Shown: positions 14,292 through 22,208 of the stretch, one piece after another | Position numbering within the stretch: position 1 is the stretch's first letter | Layout of the letters: every line of letters begins with the position of its first letter | Position numbers and translations under genes: made by a program | Notes under the pieces: model-generated | The model's database searches: none | The model's input: only the letters and a program-made list of their open reading frames with translations | What the model was told of the DNA's origin: nothing | Assembly: GCA_038230275.1 (NCBI GenBank) | Contig: JBBRNO010000072.1 | Span: 1 to 31,385 of the forward strand | Origin: JANXXV01 sp038230275 | GTDB lineage: Bacteria > Acidobacteriota > Terriglobia > Bryobacterales > Bryobacteraceae | DNA length: 31,385 nt | Reading direction: 5' to 3'

Positions 14292-14747
14292 ATGAGCACC
14301 CACACGAACGATCACGCAATATCCGTTTTGAACGATCTGATTCAAACCTGCAAAGATGGGCAGGAAGGTTTTCAGACGGCCGCGGAAGGCGTGAAATCCA
14401 CTACTTTGAAAACTCTCTTCTCGGAATTTTCTCTGCAGCGGGCGCAATTCGCCGGGATATTGCAGCAGGAAGTGAACAGACTGGGCGGCAGCCCCGAAAC
14501 CAGCGGTACTTTCTCTGCCTCTCTACATCGCGGCTGGATCAACATCAAGTCCACGGTTACCGGCAAGGATGAGAGTGCGATTGTCGCTGAATGCGAGCGC
14601 GGCGAAGATTCGGCTCGAGATGCCTATCAGAAAGCACTCAAAGAAAACCTGCCCTTCGACGTCGAGTCCATCGTGCAGAGCCAGTTCCTGGAAGTGAAGC
14701 AGGCCCACGACCAGATTCGAAGCTTGGAAGTAAAGCTGGATAGTTAA
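14292..14747 (+). CDS. DUF2383/PA2169-like four-helix-bundle protein
   Basis: 151 aa from the ATG at 14292, which follows AGGAGAT at good spacing; an in-frame ATG at 14253 lacks one. The sequence is helical throughout: HAISVLNDLIQTCKDGQEGF, AAEGVKSTTLKTLFSEFSLQ, RAQFAGILQQEVNRLGG, then ALKENLPFDVESIVQSQF and VKQAHDQIRSLEVK. This ferritin-like bundle pattern matches the PA2169/DUF2383 family, found in stress-responding soil bacteria. The ferritin-type Glu/His iron ligands are not clearly visible. The stop overlaps that of the convergent aminotransferase gene by 3 bases. Confidence 0.88.
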   Translation: MSTHTNDHAISVLNDLIQTCKDGQEGFQTAAEGVKSTTLKTLFSEFSLQRAQFAGILQQEVNRLGGSPETSGTFSASLHRGWINIKSTVTGKDESAIVAECERGEDSARDAYQKALKENLPFDVESIVQSQFLEVKQAHDQIRSLEVKLDS

Positions 14748-15997
14748 GCTCCGATACCCTCGTCAATTGTAGAAAATAGCAGTTCGATGTCCGAAGGCCG
14801 CGTGTGGATGTGCGACGACACCCGTAATTTATCGCCGCCAATAATCCACATGCGGCGTTTCTTGCAGAGGGCATTGAATGCCGCGGTGTCTTTGGATTTG
14901 AACCGGAACGTGGCTAGCGAACCGTACATTCGTTCGTCAAGCGGAGTCAACAATTCCACCTGCGGCGAATGGCTCGCTTTTTCGTAAACCATCCGCGCCA
15001 TTTGGTGGATCCGGGAATAGATTTTCTCCGATCCAATCGCTTTGTGAAACCGAAGCCCTTCCATCATCCCGTCGAATACGGCACGGTTATTAGTACCCAC
15101 CATCATGAATCGCGCCGCCTTCAGTGATTTGTTGTCCCAGTTTCCCGTAACCGTATTCGGCCAGAGCAAGTCCAGCATTTCTTCGCGGATATAGAGCAGG
15201 CCGCAGCCCGCGGGCGCGAACATCCATTTGTGCGGACTCCCTGCGAAGAAATCGCAGCCCAGGTCCGGCAGCCGGAACGGAATCTGGCCGATCATATGTG
15301 CACCGTCCACCAGCGTAATTACGCCTTTGGCCCGGGCCGCATCGCAAATCTGGCGGATCGGCATCACCAATCCGGTCAGGCTGGTAATGCCGCTAAAACT
15401 CAACACGCGAGTGCGCGGACCAATAGCGGAAATCAATAAATCGACAAGCTGCTCGGGGCTCTTGGGCGGCAGCGGAATCGCCACTTCACGCACGGAAATT
15501 CCATGGCGCGCCTGCTTTTGTAACCACGGTCCCCGTCCGCTAGGGTGTTCCTGATCGGTGATCAATACTTCGTCGCCGGACTTTAGATCCAGCCCGCCCG
15601 CCACCGTGCTCATCGCCTCCGTGGCGTTGTGCATGAAGGCGAGTTCGTCTTTTTTGCAGCCCAGAAACTGGGCGTATTCACTCCGCTGGGCATCCATCGT
15701 TTCGTAACCCCAGCGCGGGTATTCATCGGTCAAAAGTCCAGCGCCGCGCGTCAGCGATTCGCAAACGGCATCCACCACCGGCTTCGGCGGCACGCCCAGG
15801 CTCCCATTGTTCAGGTAGACCCGCCAATCGGGCAGCAGAAACTGTTCGGTGCGAATGCGCTTCCAATAGGCCTCGGGCGAGGTTGCAAACAGGGCTGCGT
15901 CCGGCAGCGCGGCCGCTGCACGGACCGCTTTAGGCTGCATCATGCCAAGCAGCGCCGCCGCGGATGCGGTGCGGGTCAAAACTTTCCGTCGGTTCAT
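14744..15997 (-). CDS. Tat-exported class V PLP-dependent aminotransferase-like enzyme
   Basis: 417 aa from the ATG at 15997, chosen because AGGAG lies 5 nt upstream and it begins a Tat signal (MNRRKVLTRTASAAALLG); a longer frame to 16087 overlaps the divergent RNase gene. The fold-type I markers are in order: YLNNGSLGVPP, HNATEAMSTVAGGL, DEVLITDQEHPS, VDGAHMIGQIP (Asp pairs with the PLP pyridine), and SPHKWMFAPAG with Schiff-base Lys257. The family includes cysteine desulfurases and isopenicillin N epimerase-like enzymes; the QEHPSG and SPHKW variants fit the latter. Periplasmic export of a PLP enzyme implies that it is folded with cofactor first. Substrate unknown. Confidence 0.92.
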   Translation of the reverse strand: MNRRKVLTRTASAAALLGMMQPKAVRAAAALPDAALFATSPEAYWKRIRTEQFLLPDWRVYLNNGSLGVPPKPVVDAVCESLTRGAGLLTDEYPRWGYETMDAQRSEYAQFLGCKKDELAFMHNATEAMSTVAGGLDLKSGDEVLITDQEHPSGRGPWLQKQARHGISVREVAIPLPPKSPEQLVDLLISAIGPRTRVLSFSGITSLTGLVMPIRQICDAARAKGVITLVDGAHMIGQIPFRLPDLGCDFFAGSPHKWMFAPAGCGLLYIREEMLDLLWPNTVTGNWDNKSLKAARFMMVGTNNRAVFDGMMEGLRFHKAIGSEKIYSRIHQMARMVYEKASHSPQVELLTPLDERMYGSLATFRFKSKDTAAFNALCKKRRMWIIGGDKLRVSSHIHTRPSDIELLFSTIDEGIGA

Positions 15998-16043
15998 CAT
16001 CACTCCTATCAGCTTGCCACTGATGGTGGACAATAGAAAGTTC

Positions 16044-17468
16044 ATGCTCAGCCTAGACGCCGCTGCCAAGCAGTCCATGATCGACAACGGGTTCCAGCCG
16101 GACTTCCCAGCCGATGTAAATGACCAACTGCAGCACCTTGCACCGACGGGCGGCCAGCCCCGCGATCTACGGCAGCTGCTGTGGTCGTCGATCGATAACG
16201 ATACCTCGCGCGATCTGGATCAAATTGAAGTCTGTGAGCAACTGGAAGGCGGCGCGGTTCGCTTGTGGCTGGGGATTGCCGACGTAGTCGCCTTCATTCC
16301 CAAGGGTTCGGCAATCGACCGCTACGCCGCGGCGGAGGCCACCAGCGTCTACACCGGCGTCCGAACGTTTCCCATGTTGCCAGAGAAACTGTCCACCGAT
16401 CTAACCTCGCTGCTGGAAGGTGCGGACAAGCTTTGCGTGGTAACCGAAATGGTGTTTAACGCGGATGCCTCCATCCAAACAAGCGCCATTTACCCCGCCC
16501 TGGTACGCAACCGCGCGCAGCTTACCTATGATGCAGTCGGGGCATGGCTGGAAGGCACAGGCCCAGCGCCCGCGAAAGTGGCGGCGTCCGCGGAACTGCA
16601 ATCGCAGCTAAGAATACAGGATGCCCTGGCCCACCGTCTACGGGATTGCCGCTACCGCAACGGCGCGCTCAATATCGATTCGCTCGAGTCCAGGCCGGTG
16701 ACCGCCAACGGAGCTGTGGTGAACCTCGCGCTGGTCCGAAAAAATCGAGCAACCGAGCTGATTGAAGATTTCATGATTGCCGCAAACAGCGTTATGGCTA
16801 GAACGCTGGCGGAGAAAAAGGTGTCGTCCATCCGCCGTGTGGTCAAAACCCCGGAACGTTGGAATCGGATTGTGGAACTAGCAGGCCAATACGGTGAGAC
16901 GCTGCCGGCAGAACCCGATTCCGGCGCACTGAACGCGTTCCTGTTGAAACGCAAGGCGACTGACCCCATGCATTCCGCCGACCTGTCACTGTCCGTCGTA
17001 AAGCTAATGGGTCCAGGCGAGTACGTCTTGGAGCGGCCGGGCGACCAGCAGGAAGGCCACTTCGGACTGGCCGTTCGCGATTACACGCACGCCACCGCGC
17101 CGAACCGCCGTTTTGCCGATCTGGTAACACAGCGGATTGTCAAAGCTCTTGGCTCCAGCGCTCCTTATTCGGACGAAGAACTCGCCGCGATTGCCCATAA
17201 CTGCACCCTGCGGGAAGACGCCGCGCGCAAAGTGGAGCGGGTAATGACAAAGCGCATCGCGGCCACGGTTCTGCAACATCGCATCGGCGAACGGTTCAGC
17301 GCCATCGTCACCGGTGTCACCCCGAAAGGCACGTTCGTGCGGGTGCTGACGCCCCACGCCGAAGGCCGATTGATTCGCGGCGAGGCCGGCGTGGATGTAG
17401 GCGATAAGGTGGATGTGACGCTCGTAGGCACCGATGTCCAGCGCGGCTTCATCGATTTCGCCAGGTAG
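16044..17468 (+). CDS. RNB-domain ribonuclease (RNase II/R-like) with C-terminal S1 domain
   Basis: 474 aa from the ATG at 16044; an in-frame ATG at 16023 is possible, and the frame runs to 15942 only through the divergent gene. The RNB domain begins almost at once: SSIDNDTSRDLDQIE (~48-62) holds three of the four usual metal-binding Asp residues, the fourth being Gln60. The HATAPNRRFADLVTQR block is the RNB RNA-binding signature. Residues ~415-474 form an S1 fold (ERFSAIVTGVTPKGTFVRV, GDKVDVTLVGTD). The N-terminal cold-shock domains of RNase II/R are missing, so this is the short form found in several phyla. It likely degrades RNA 3' to 5' in the cytoplasm. Confidence 0.92.
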   Translation: MLSLDAAAKQSMIDNGFQPDFPADVNDQLQHLAPTGGQPRDLRQLLWSSIDNDTSRDLDQIEVCEQLEGGAVRLWLGIADVVAFIPKGSAIDRYAAAEATSVYTGVRTFPMLPEKLSTDLTSLLEGADKLCVVTEMVFNADASIQTSAIYPALVRNRAQLTYDAVGAWLEGTGPAPAKVAASAELQSQLRIQDALAHRLRDCRYRNGALNIDSLESRPVTANGAVVNLALVRKNRATELIEDFMIAANSVMARTLAEKKVSSIRRVVKTPERWNRIVELAGQYGETLPAEPDSGALNAFLLKRKATDPMHSADLSLSVVKLMGPGEYVLERPGDQQEGHFGLAVRDYTHATAPNRRFADLVTQRIVKALGSSAPYSDEELAAIAHNCTLREDAARKVERVMTKRIAATVLQHRIGERFSAIVTGVTPKGTFVRVLTPHAEGRLIRGEAGVDVGDKVDVTLVGTDVQRGFIDFAR

Positions 17469-17527
17469 GGAAAGCTTTACCAACCCGCGACGTCGGGGGT
17501 GGCCTTTACCAACTCGTAACTCCTCTT

Positions 17528-17589
17528 AAAAGCCGCGAAGCACGTAGTAACTTTACCGAAAAGCCGCGAAGCATGTAGTAACTCTACCG
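17528..17589. repeat. Tandem 31-bp repeat, two copies
   Basis: 17528-17558 and 17559-17589 are head-to-tail copies of 31 bp that differ at two positions (C/T each). Both start AAAAGCCGCGAAGCA. Just upstream, CTTTACCAAC occurs twice (about 17475 and 17510), and a third AGCCGCGA follows the second copy, so the whole stretch is repeat-derived. Confidence 0.85.
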
Positions 17590-17590
17590 A

Positions 17591-17611
17591 GCCGCGACTG
17601 TTAAGGAGCGG
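17591..17611. repeat. REP-like element next to the RAYT remnant
   Basis: GCCGC (17591-17595) and GCGGT (17607-17611 region) flank GACTGTTAAGGA and can form a short GC stem. Such a GC stem-loop 3' of an IS200-like transposase gene is the usual setting of REP sequences mobilised by RAYT proteins. Confidence 0.5.
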
Positions 17612-17615
17612 TACG

Positions 17616-17948
17616 CTAAAGCAAGTCACTAACATAAACTTCCATAGGCTCCCCCTGTCCCGAAACGACGTACCGAACCGCCTCCAACACGTCTTCATCT
17701 TTCCATAACCATCGCGTGCTTCCATGCCGAGCCCAGCGCTTTCGACCGGGTTCGTCGATCTCCAAACGATTCAACCCCCGGCTGGCATACGACTTAAAAG
17801 CGTTCATTACACTCTCTGGAGCCACATCCGCTTCGACAATCGCATGTACGTGGTTGGTTCGTACGTGCGCAGCCCAAAGACTCCAATTTCGGTGAAGGCA
17901 AAATCGCTCCGTGTAGGTATCCGAGCTAGGCCCGAACTTCTTTATCAT
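17616..17948 (-). pseudogene. REP-associated tyrosine transposase (IS200/Y1-like), N-terminally truncated
   Basis: 110 aa in the open part. The HUH motif is in VRTNHVHAIVEAD and the likely nucleophile Tyr is in NAFKSYASRGLNR, followed by GRKRWARHGSTRWLWKDEDV and VRYVVSGQGEP, all typical of RAYT-type Y1 transposases. Family proteins usually have ~40 more residues at the N-terminus. Upstream, the frame reads back to a TAG without an ATG (SNWENGFRKMIKKFG), and the family sequence is not recognisable there, so the gene seems truncated. Such proteins cut single-stranded DNA at REP hairpins; REP-like and tandem repeats lie directly downstream of it. It may still be expressed as a short protein. Confidence 0.72.
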
Positions 17949-18015
17949 TTTGCGAAATCCATTCTCCCAGTTGGATCGTATACACTAGTGCTACGATTAT
18001 TCTATAGTTGCTACC

Positions 18016-18822
18016 ATGACCTTCCACCCCATCAAATCCGTCTGCATTCTGGTGCTTCTGACCTCCGGATTACATGCACACGATCTGTATCTTTTACCCG
18101 ATACTTTTCGGGTGGCGCCGAAATCAACACTAAGCGTCGGCTTCCACAACGGAGACTCTTTCCCTGAGAGTGAGGGTGCGGCCCACATTGAGCGTTTGAA
18201 GGACGCCCAGTTGCGGTCCGGCAGTTCCACCGTTCCTCTGAAGGACCTGCGAGTGGCCGGTAAGCGTGTGGTGGGTACCGTTGAAATACCTGATCGAAGT
18301 GGTAATTTCCTTGTGTCCGTTCACATCGTTCCCAACTTCATTGAAATGACTCCGGATAAGTTCGTCGCCTACGTCAAGGAAGAAGGACTCACCAATGTGA
18401 TGGACTGGCGCAGGGAGCACGGCGAAGACAAGAGGCCAGGCAAAGAGCGCTACAGTAAGTTCGCAAAGTCTCTCTTGCTTTCGGGAATGCCGGATGACTT
18501 TTACCGCCAATCGCTGGGCTTCACCATCGAAATCATCCCCGAGAAGAATCCCTACTTATTGCAGGCTGGCGACGAACTACCGATCTTGATATGGTTCCGT
18601 GGAAAGCCCGCGGTTGACCTGCAATTGGAAACAGCATGGTCGGGAAAGGGCAAGAGCAAAACGACTGTTATCGGCCGCACGGATGCCGAGGGGCGCATCA
18701 AGGTGCCTCTTCCAGCCGCTGGAAAATGGCGGCTGCACAGGATCAAGATGGAGCGTTGCGCGGAACCCGCCGTTGCCGAGTGGGAAAGCTTTTGGGCAAG
18801 CCTCACATTTGAAGTTCACTAG
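18016..18822 (+). CDS. DUF4198 (NikM-like) exported protein
   Basis: 268 aa with a signal peptide (SVCILVLLTSGLHA). The mature protein starts HDLYLLPDTF, the typical DUF4198 beginning in which His-Asp follows directly after cleavage and may bind metal. Two beta-rich halves follow: residues ~25-100 (KSTLSVGFHNGDSFP, KDLRVAGKRVVGTVEIP) and ~170-265 (GFTIEIIPEKNPYLLQAGDE, VIGRTDAEGRIKVPLP, GKWRLHRIKM). Members are periplasmic partners in Ni/Co or other metal uptake. It ends 14 nt before the large TonB receptor gene, so the two are probably one operon for import of a metal or metal complex. No ribosome site is seen before the ATG. Confidence 0.85.
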   Translation: MTFHPIKSVCILVLLTSGLHAHDLYLLPDTFRVAPKSTLSVGFHNGDSFPESEGAAHIERLKDAQLRSGSSTVPLKDLRVAGKRVVGTVEIPDRSGNFLVSVHIVPNFIEMTPDKFVAYVKEEGLTNVMDWRREHGEDKRPGKERYSKFAKSLLLSGMPDDFYRQSLGFTIEIIPEKNPYLLQAGDELPILIWFRGKPAVDLQLETAWSGKGKSKTTVIGRTDAEGRIKVPLPAAGKWRLHRIKMERCAEPAVAEWESFWASLTFEVH

Positions 18823-18836
18823 TCCGGCCAGAACCC

Positions 18837-21800
18837 GTGGAGAAAATTGTGTCAAATTACCGAGCAATACTTCTGTTCTTCAGCCTGTTGGGTGTTCTAT
18901 CTAATCGTGCCTATTCCCAAGCAGCGACCGCCTCACTATCCGGTAACGTTGCCGATCCGCAAGGGGCTGTGGTTTCCGGCGCGCAGGTTACCCTTACCGA
19001 TACCGGCAAGAACCTGCGCCGCCAAACTACGACTAACAGCAATGGAAACTTTCTATTTCCCCAGGTGCCACCAAGCAGCTATTCCGTCCGTGTAGAACGT
19101 TCTGGTTTTGGAATTGCCGAGGTGACTGATGTGCTGCTGCATGTAAACGATCAAAGCAGCATTCGCGTCGAACTGCGGCTGGCGTCTCGTGAAGAGAGTT
19201 TGGTGGTTAGGGACGAAGCTCCCTTGATTAGTGAGTCTCCCGCAGTTGGCACGGTGATTAACCGGCAGTTCATTGAGAATCAGCCGTTGAATGGTCGCAG
19301 TTTTCAAACTCTGGTAGAGCTTTCGCCTGGTGTAACCCTCGCTCCAGCAACGCTACCCACCGCCGGACAGTTCAGCGTGAACGGCCAGCGCACCAGCAGC
19401 AATTACTTCACGGTGGATGGCGTGAGCGGAAACTTTGGTTCCACCGCTTCTGTAACACTCTATGAGAGTGCGGGCGGAAGCATTCCTTCCTATTCCGCAT
19501 TGGGGACAACCAGCAGCCTGGCTTCGGTGGATGCTGTGCAGGAGTTCAGTATTCAGACTTCCACATACGCGCCAGAGTTCGGGAGACAACCTGGGGGCCA
19601 AGTTTCGATTGTGACCCGATCAGGCACTAATGACTTCCACGGCACTGCATTCGACTACCTTCGTAATAGTGCTTTGGACGCGAACAACTTCTTTGCGAAT
19701 GCAAACAGGTTAAAGAAACCAGCGGAACGGCAGAACGATTTCGGATTCACTCTGGGCGGCCCCGTACTGCTTCCAAAGATGTACAACGGCAGCAACCGCA
19801 CGTTCTTCTTTATTTCGTATGAAGGGCTTCGAGTGCGTCAGCCTTTCGTAGCCTCGCCTCTGCAAGTGCCTTCATTGACTGCCCGGCAGAACGCGACGGG
19901 AGTAATCAAGGACCTCTTGAATGCCTTTCCATTACCCACCGGACCGGCGTTAGCCAACAATCCTACAACGGCTCCGTATATAGGAAGTTTTTCAAATCCG
20001 CAGTCGCTCAATGCAACTAGTTTCCGTATAGATCACTCATTGAGAAATAAGGTCAACGTCTTCGGCCGTTACAACCACGCGCCTTCAGAAGATCGCCAAC
20101 GGGCTCGGTTTTGTGCCGCCAGTTGCGTTGCCGACCTTACCTACGGGGTTGACACCGCAACCTTTGGGGCCACTACGCTTTTCACGCCGAGCTTGAGCAA
20201 TGATGCCCGGTTCAACTTCAGCCGGTCGCGCACAAAGCAGTTTTATTACATCGATACGTTCGGCGGCGCCGTGGTGCCACCCGCATCCAGTCTTTATCCT
20301 TCGTTTACTACCCGAGACAAGGGGTACCTTTACATAGAGCTGAATGCTTCCGGATCGAACACGATCAGCGATGGTCTATTCTCCGACAATCGTCAGCGGC
20401 AATGGAACGTCGTAGACACGTTGTCATTCACCTGGGGAGGTCATAGCTTAAAAGTGGGTGCCGACTATCGCCGCCTAGCTCCGATCTCCGACTCCGGCAA
20501 CTACAAACGATCTTTTCTGCCCGATAACATTGCTGATTTGGTCAATAATGTTCCAACGGCCGCCACAATCGTTTCACCGCAAGTTGTGCTGCGGCCTATC
20601 TATACAAACTTCTCCGCGTTCGCTCAGGATACGTGGAGGATCTCCCGGCAGTTGACGCTGACCTTTGGGCTTCGCTATGAAGTGAATCCTTCGCCCTCTG
20701 AGGAAAACGGCAATTTACCGCCCGTGGTCCTCAATCTGTCAAATCCTAGTGCCTTCGCTCTCGCACCGGCCGGATCGCGGCTGTATAAAACCAAGTGGGA
20801 CAATTTCGCTCCTCGAGTGGGAATCGCCTATCAGCCGTTCGAGCAAGGGCGCACTGTAATTCGAGGCGGCTTCGGGGTTTTCTATGATCTAGGCTACAAC
20901 TTCACCGGCAGCGCGTTGAGTACGGGAATCTATCCGTTCGCCAGGACATTGAGTTTGCCAGCCGTTACGTTTACGTCGCCCGCATTTGCAGTGCAACCTC
21001 CACCTGTGAGCACCAATCCGCCTTATCCACGCGTCTTCGCTTATTCAGACGATATCAAGCTTCCCTACACGCTGGAATATAACTTTGCCATTGAGCAAGG
21101 CTTCGGAAAGAGCGATAGCCTCTCGGTATCCTATGTAGGCGCTTCGGGCCGGAGACTCGGCCGAGTGGAAAGCTTGCGCCGCGCTACCCCGAACTTCCCC
21201 CGGGTTGACATTGTTCGTGACAACGGAACCTCTAATTACAACGCATTGCAGTTTGAGTATCGCCATCGTTTTTCTCACGGGCTGCAAGCGCTCAGTTCCT
21301 ACACGTTTGGGAAGTCGTTGGATACGGTATCGGAAGAGTCCATCAATAACTTTCAAGCCCCTGCCACCCGCTACACTCTGGACCAGGATCGCGGGCCTTC
21401 GAGCTTTGACATTCGCCATACTTTTACCGGTGCGGTCAGTTATGATCTGCCTTCGCCAACTGCTCGGATTGCTAAAGCCTTGCTCGGCGGATTTGCTCTG
21501 GACGGCTTTTTGCGGGCTCGTTCAGCCCGCCCAGTGAATATACTCACCGGCCGGGATGCGCTTGGTCTGGGTTTTACCACCGTGACGCGGCCGGACCTGA
21601 TTACCGGAGTGTCTCTCTACATTACCGGCGCAGGTATTCCCGGAGAGAAGCGAATTAATCCGGCAGCGTTCGATGGCGCATCTCCTTTGAGCGCACTACG
21701 GCAAGGATCTTTAGGAAGAAACGTATTGCGCGGCTTTGGAGCAACACAACTCGATCTTTCAATAAGGCGGCAGTTTCGTCTAGCGGAGAGGGTAAGCCTG

Positions 21801-21986
21801 CAAGCTCGAGCGGACGCTTTCAACCTGCTCAATCATTCTAATTTCGACAATCCGGTAGCTATTCTCACCGATCCGAATTTCGGCCGCGCAACCCAAATGC
21901 TGGGAAACGGTTTGGGCGGTCTAAGTGCCCTTTATCAAGTGGGGGGACCCCGATCTGTTCAACTGGCTCTGAAGTTGGTTTTCTAG
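18837..21986 (+). CDS. Oar-like TonB-dependent receptor with carboxypeptidase-regulatory domain
   Basis: 1049 aa from a GTG start (another GTG lies at 18849). Signal peptide ~1-28 (FFSLLGVLSNRAYSQ). Residues ~30-115 form a carboxypeptidase-regulatory Ig domain (TASLSGNVADPQGAVVSGAQ). The plug follows with VINRQFIENQPLNGRSFQTL, SVNGQRTSSNYFTVDGVSGN, FGRQPGGQVSIVTRSGTNDF and FHGTAFDYLRNSALDANNFF. The barrel ends FNLLNHSNFDNP and finally VQLALKLVF, the expected aromatic C-terminus. The length is usual for the acidobacterial Oar-like family, which is heavily expanded and whose ligands are mostly unknown. The DUF4198 neighbour points to metal or metallophore uptake; that is inference. Confidence 0.95.
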   Translation: MEKIVSNYRAILLFFSLLGVLSNRAYSQAATASLSGNVADPQGAVVSGAQVTLTDTGKNLRRQTTTNSNGNFLFPQVPPSSYSVRVERSGFGIAEVTDVLLHVNDQSSIRVELRLASREESLVVRDEAPLISESPAVGTVINRQFIENQPLNGRSFQTLVELSPGVTLAPATLPTAGQFSVNGQRTSSNYFTVDGVSGNFGSTASVTLYESAGGSIPSYSALGTTSSLASVDAVQEFSIQTSTYAPEFGRQPGGQVSIVTRSGTNDFHGTAFDYLRNSALDANNFFANANRLKKPAERQNDFGFTLGGPVLLPKMYNGSNRTFFFISYEGLRVRQPFVASPLQVPSLTARQNATGVIKDLLNAFPLPTGPALANNPTTAPYIGSFSNPQSLNATSFRIDHSLRNKVNVFGRYNHAPSEDRQRARFCAASCVADLTYGVDTATFGATTLFTPSLSNDARFNFSRSRTKQFYYIDTFGGAVVPPASSLYPSFTTRDKGYLYIELNASGSNTISDGLFSDNRQRQWNVVDTLSFTWGGHSLKVGADYRRLAPISDSGNYKRSFLPDNIADLVNNVPTAATIVSPQVVLRPIYTNFSAFAQDTWRISRQLTLTFGLRYEVNPSPSEENGNLPPVVLNLSNPSAFALAPAGSRLYKTKWDNFAPRVGIAYQPFEQGRTVIRGGFGVFYDLGYNFTGSALSTGIYPFARTLSLPAVTFTSPAFAVQPPPVSTNPPYPRVFAYSDDIKLPYTLEYNFAIEQGFGKSDSLSVSYVGASGRRLGRVESLRRATPNFPRVDIVRDNGTSNYNALQFEYRHRFSHGLQALSSYTFGKSLDTVSEESINNFQAPATRYTLDQDRGPSSFDIRHTFTGAVSYDLPSPTARIAKALLGGFALDGFLRARSARPVNILTGRDALGLGFTTVTRPDLITGVSLYITGAGIPGEKRINPAAFDGASPLSALRQGSLGRNVLRGFGATQLDLSIRRQFRLAERVSLQARADAFNLLNHSNFDNPVAILTDPNFGRATQMLGNGLGGLSALYQVGGPRSVQLALKLVF

Positions 21987-22208
21987 ACTGGACAGTCGGA
22001 TATAGCCATTTCGCAACTGGCTTGGAAACCGTTCAAATGGAGGGAGCCACTAGGTCGAGCCGGAGAGCCAGGCTTTCAACCCGACCTGCCAACGTATCCA
22101 GTGATTACGTGGGCAGCATCGAAAGTGCTGAAGCGGTTGGAAATAAACGTCCGCGCGAAGGCGACGAACTGCCGAAACATACCACCGCAAAGCGGCTACC
22201 ACGCAAAG

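Noticed and set aside
17477..17725. 82-aa minus-strand frame across the repeat region
   Set aside because: It translates the 31-bp repeats and part of the transposase out of frame; repeat-derived, no evidence of a gene.
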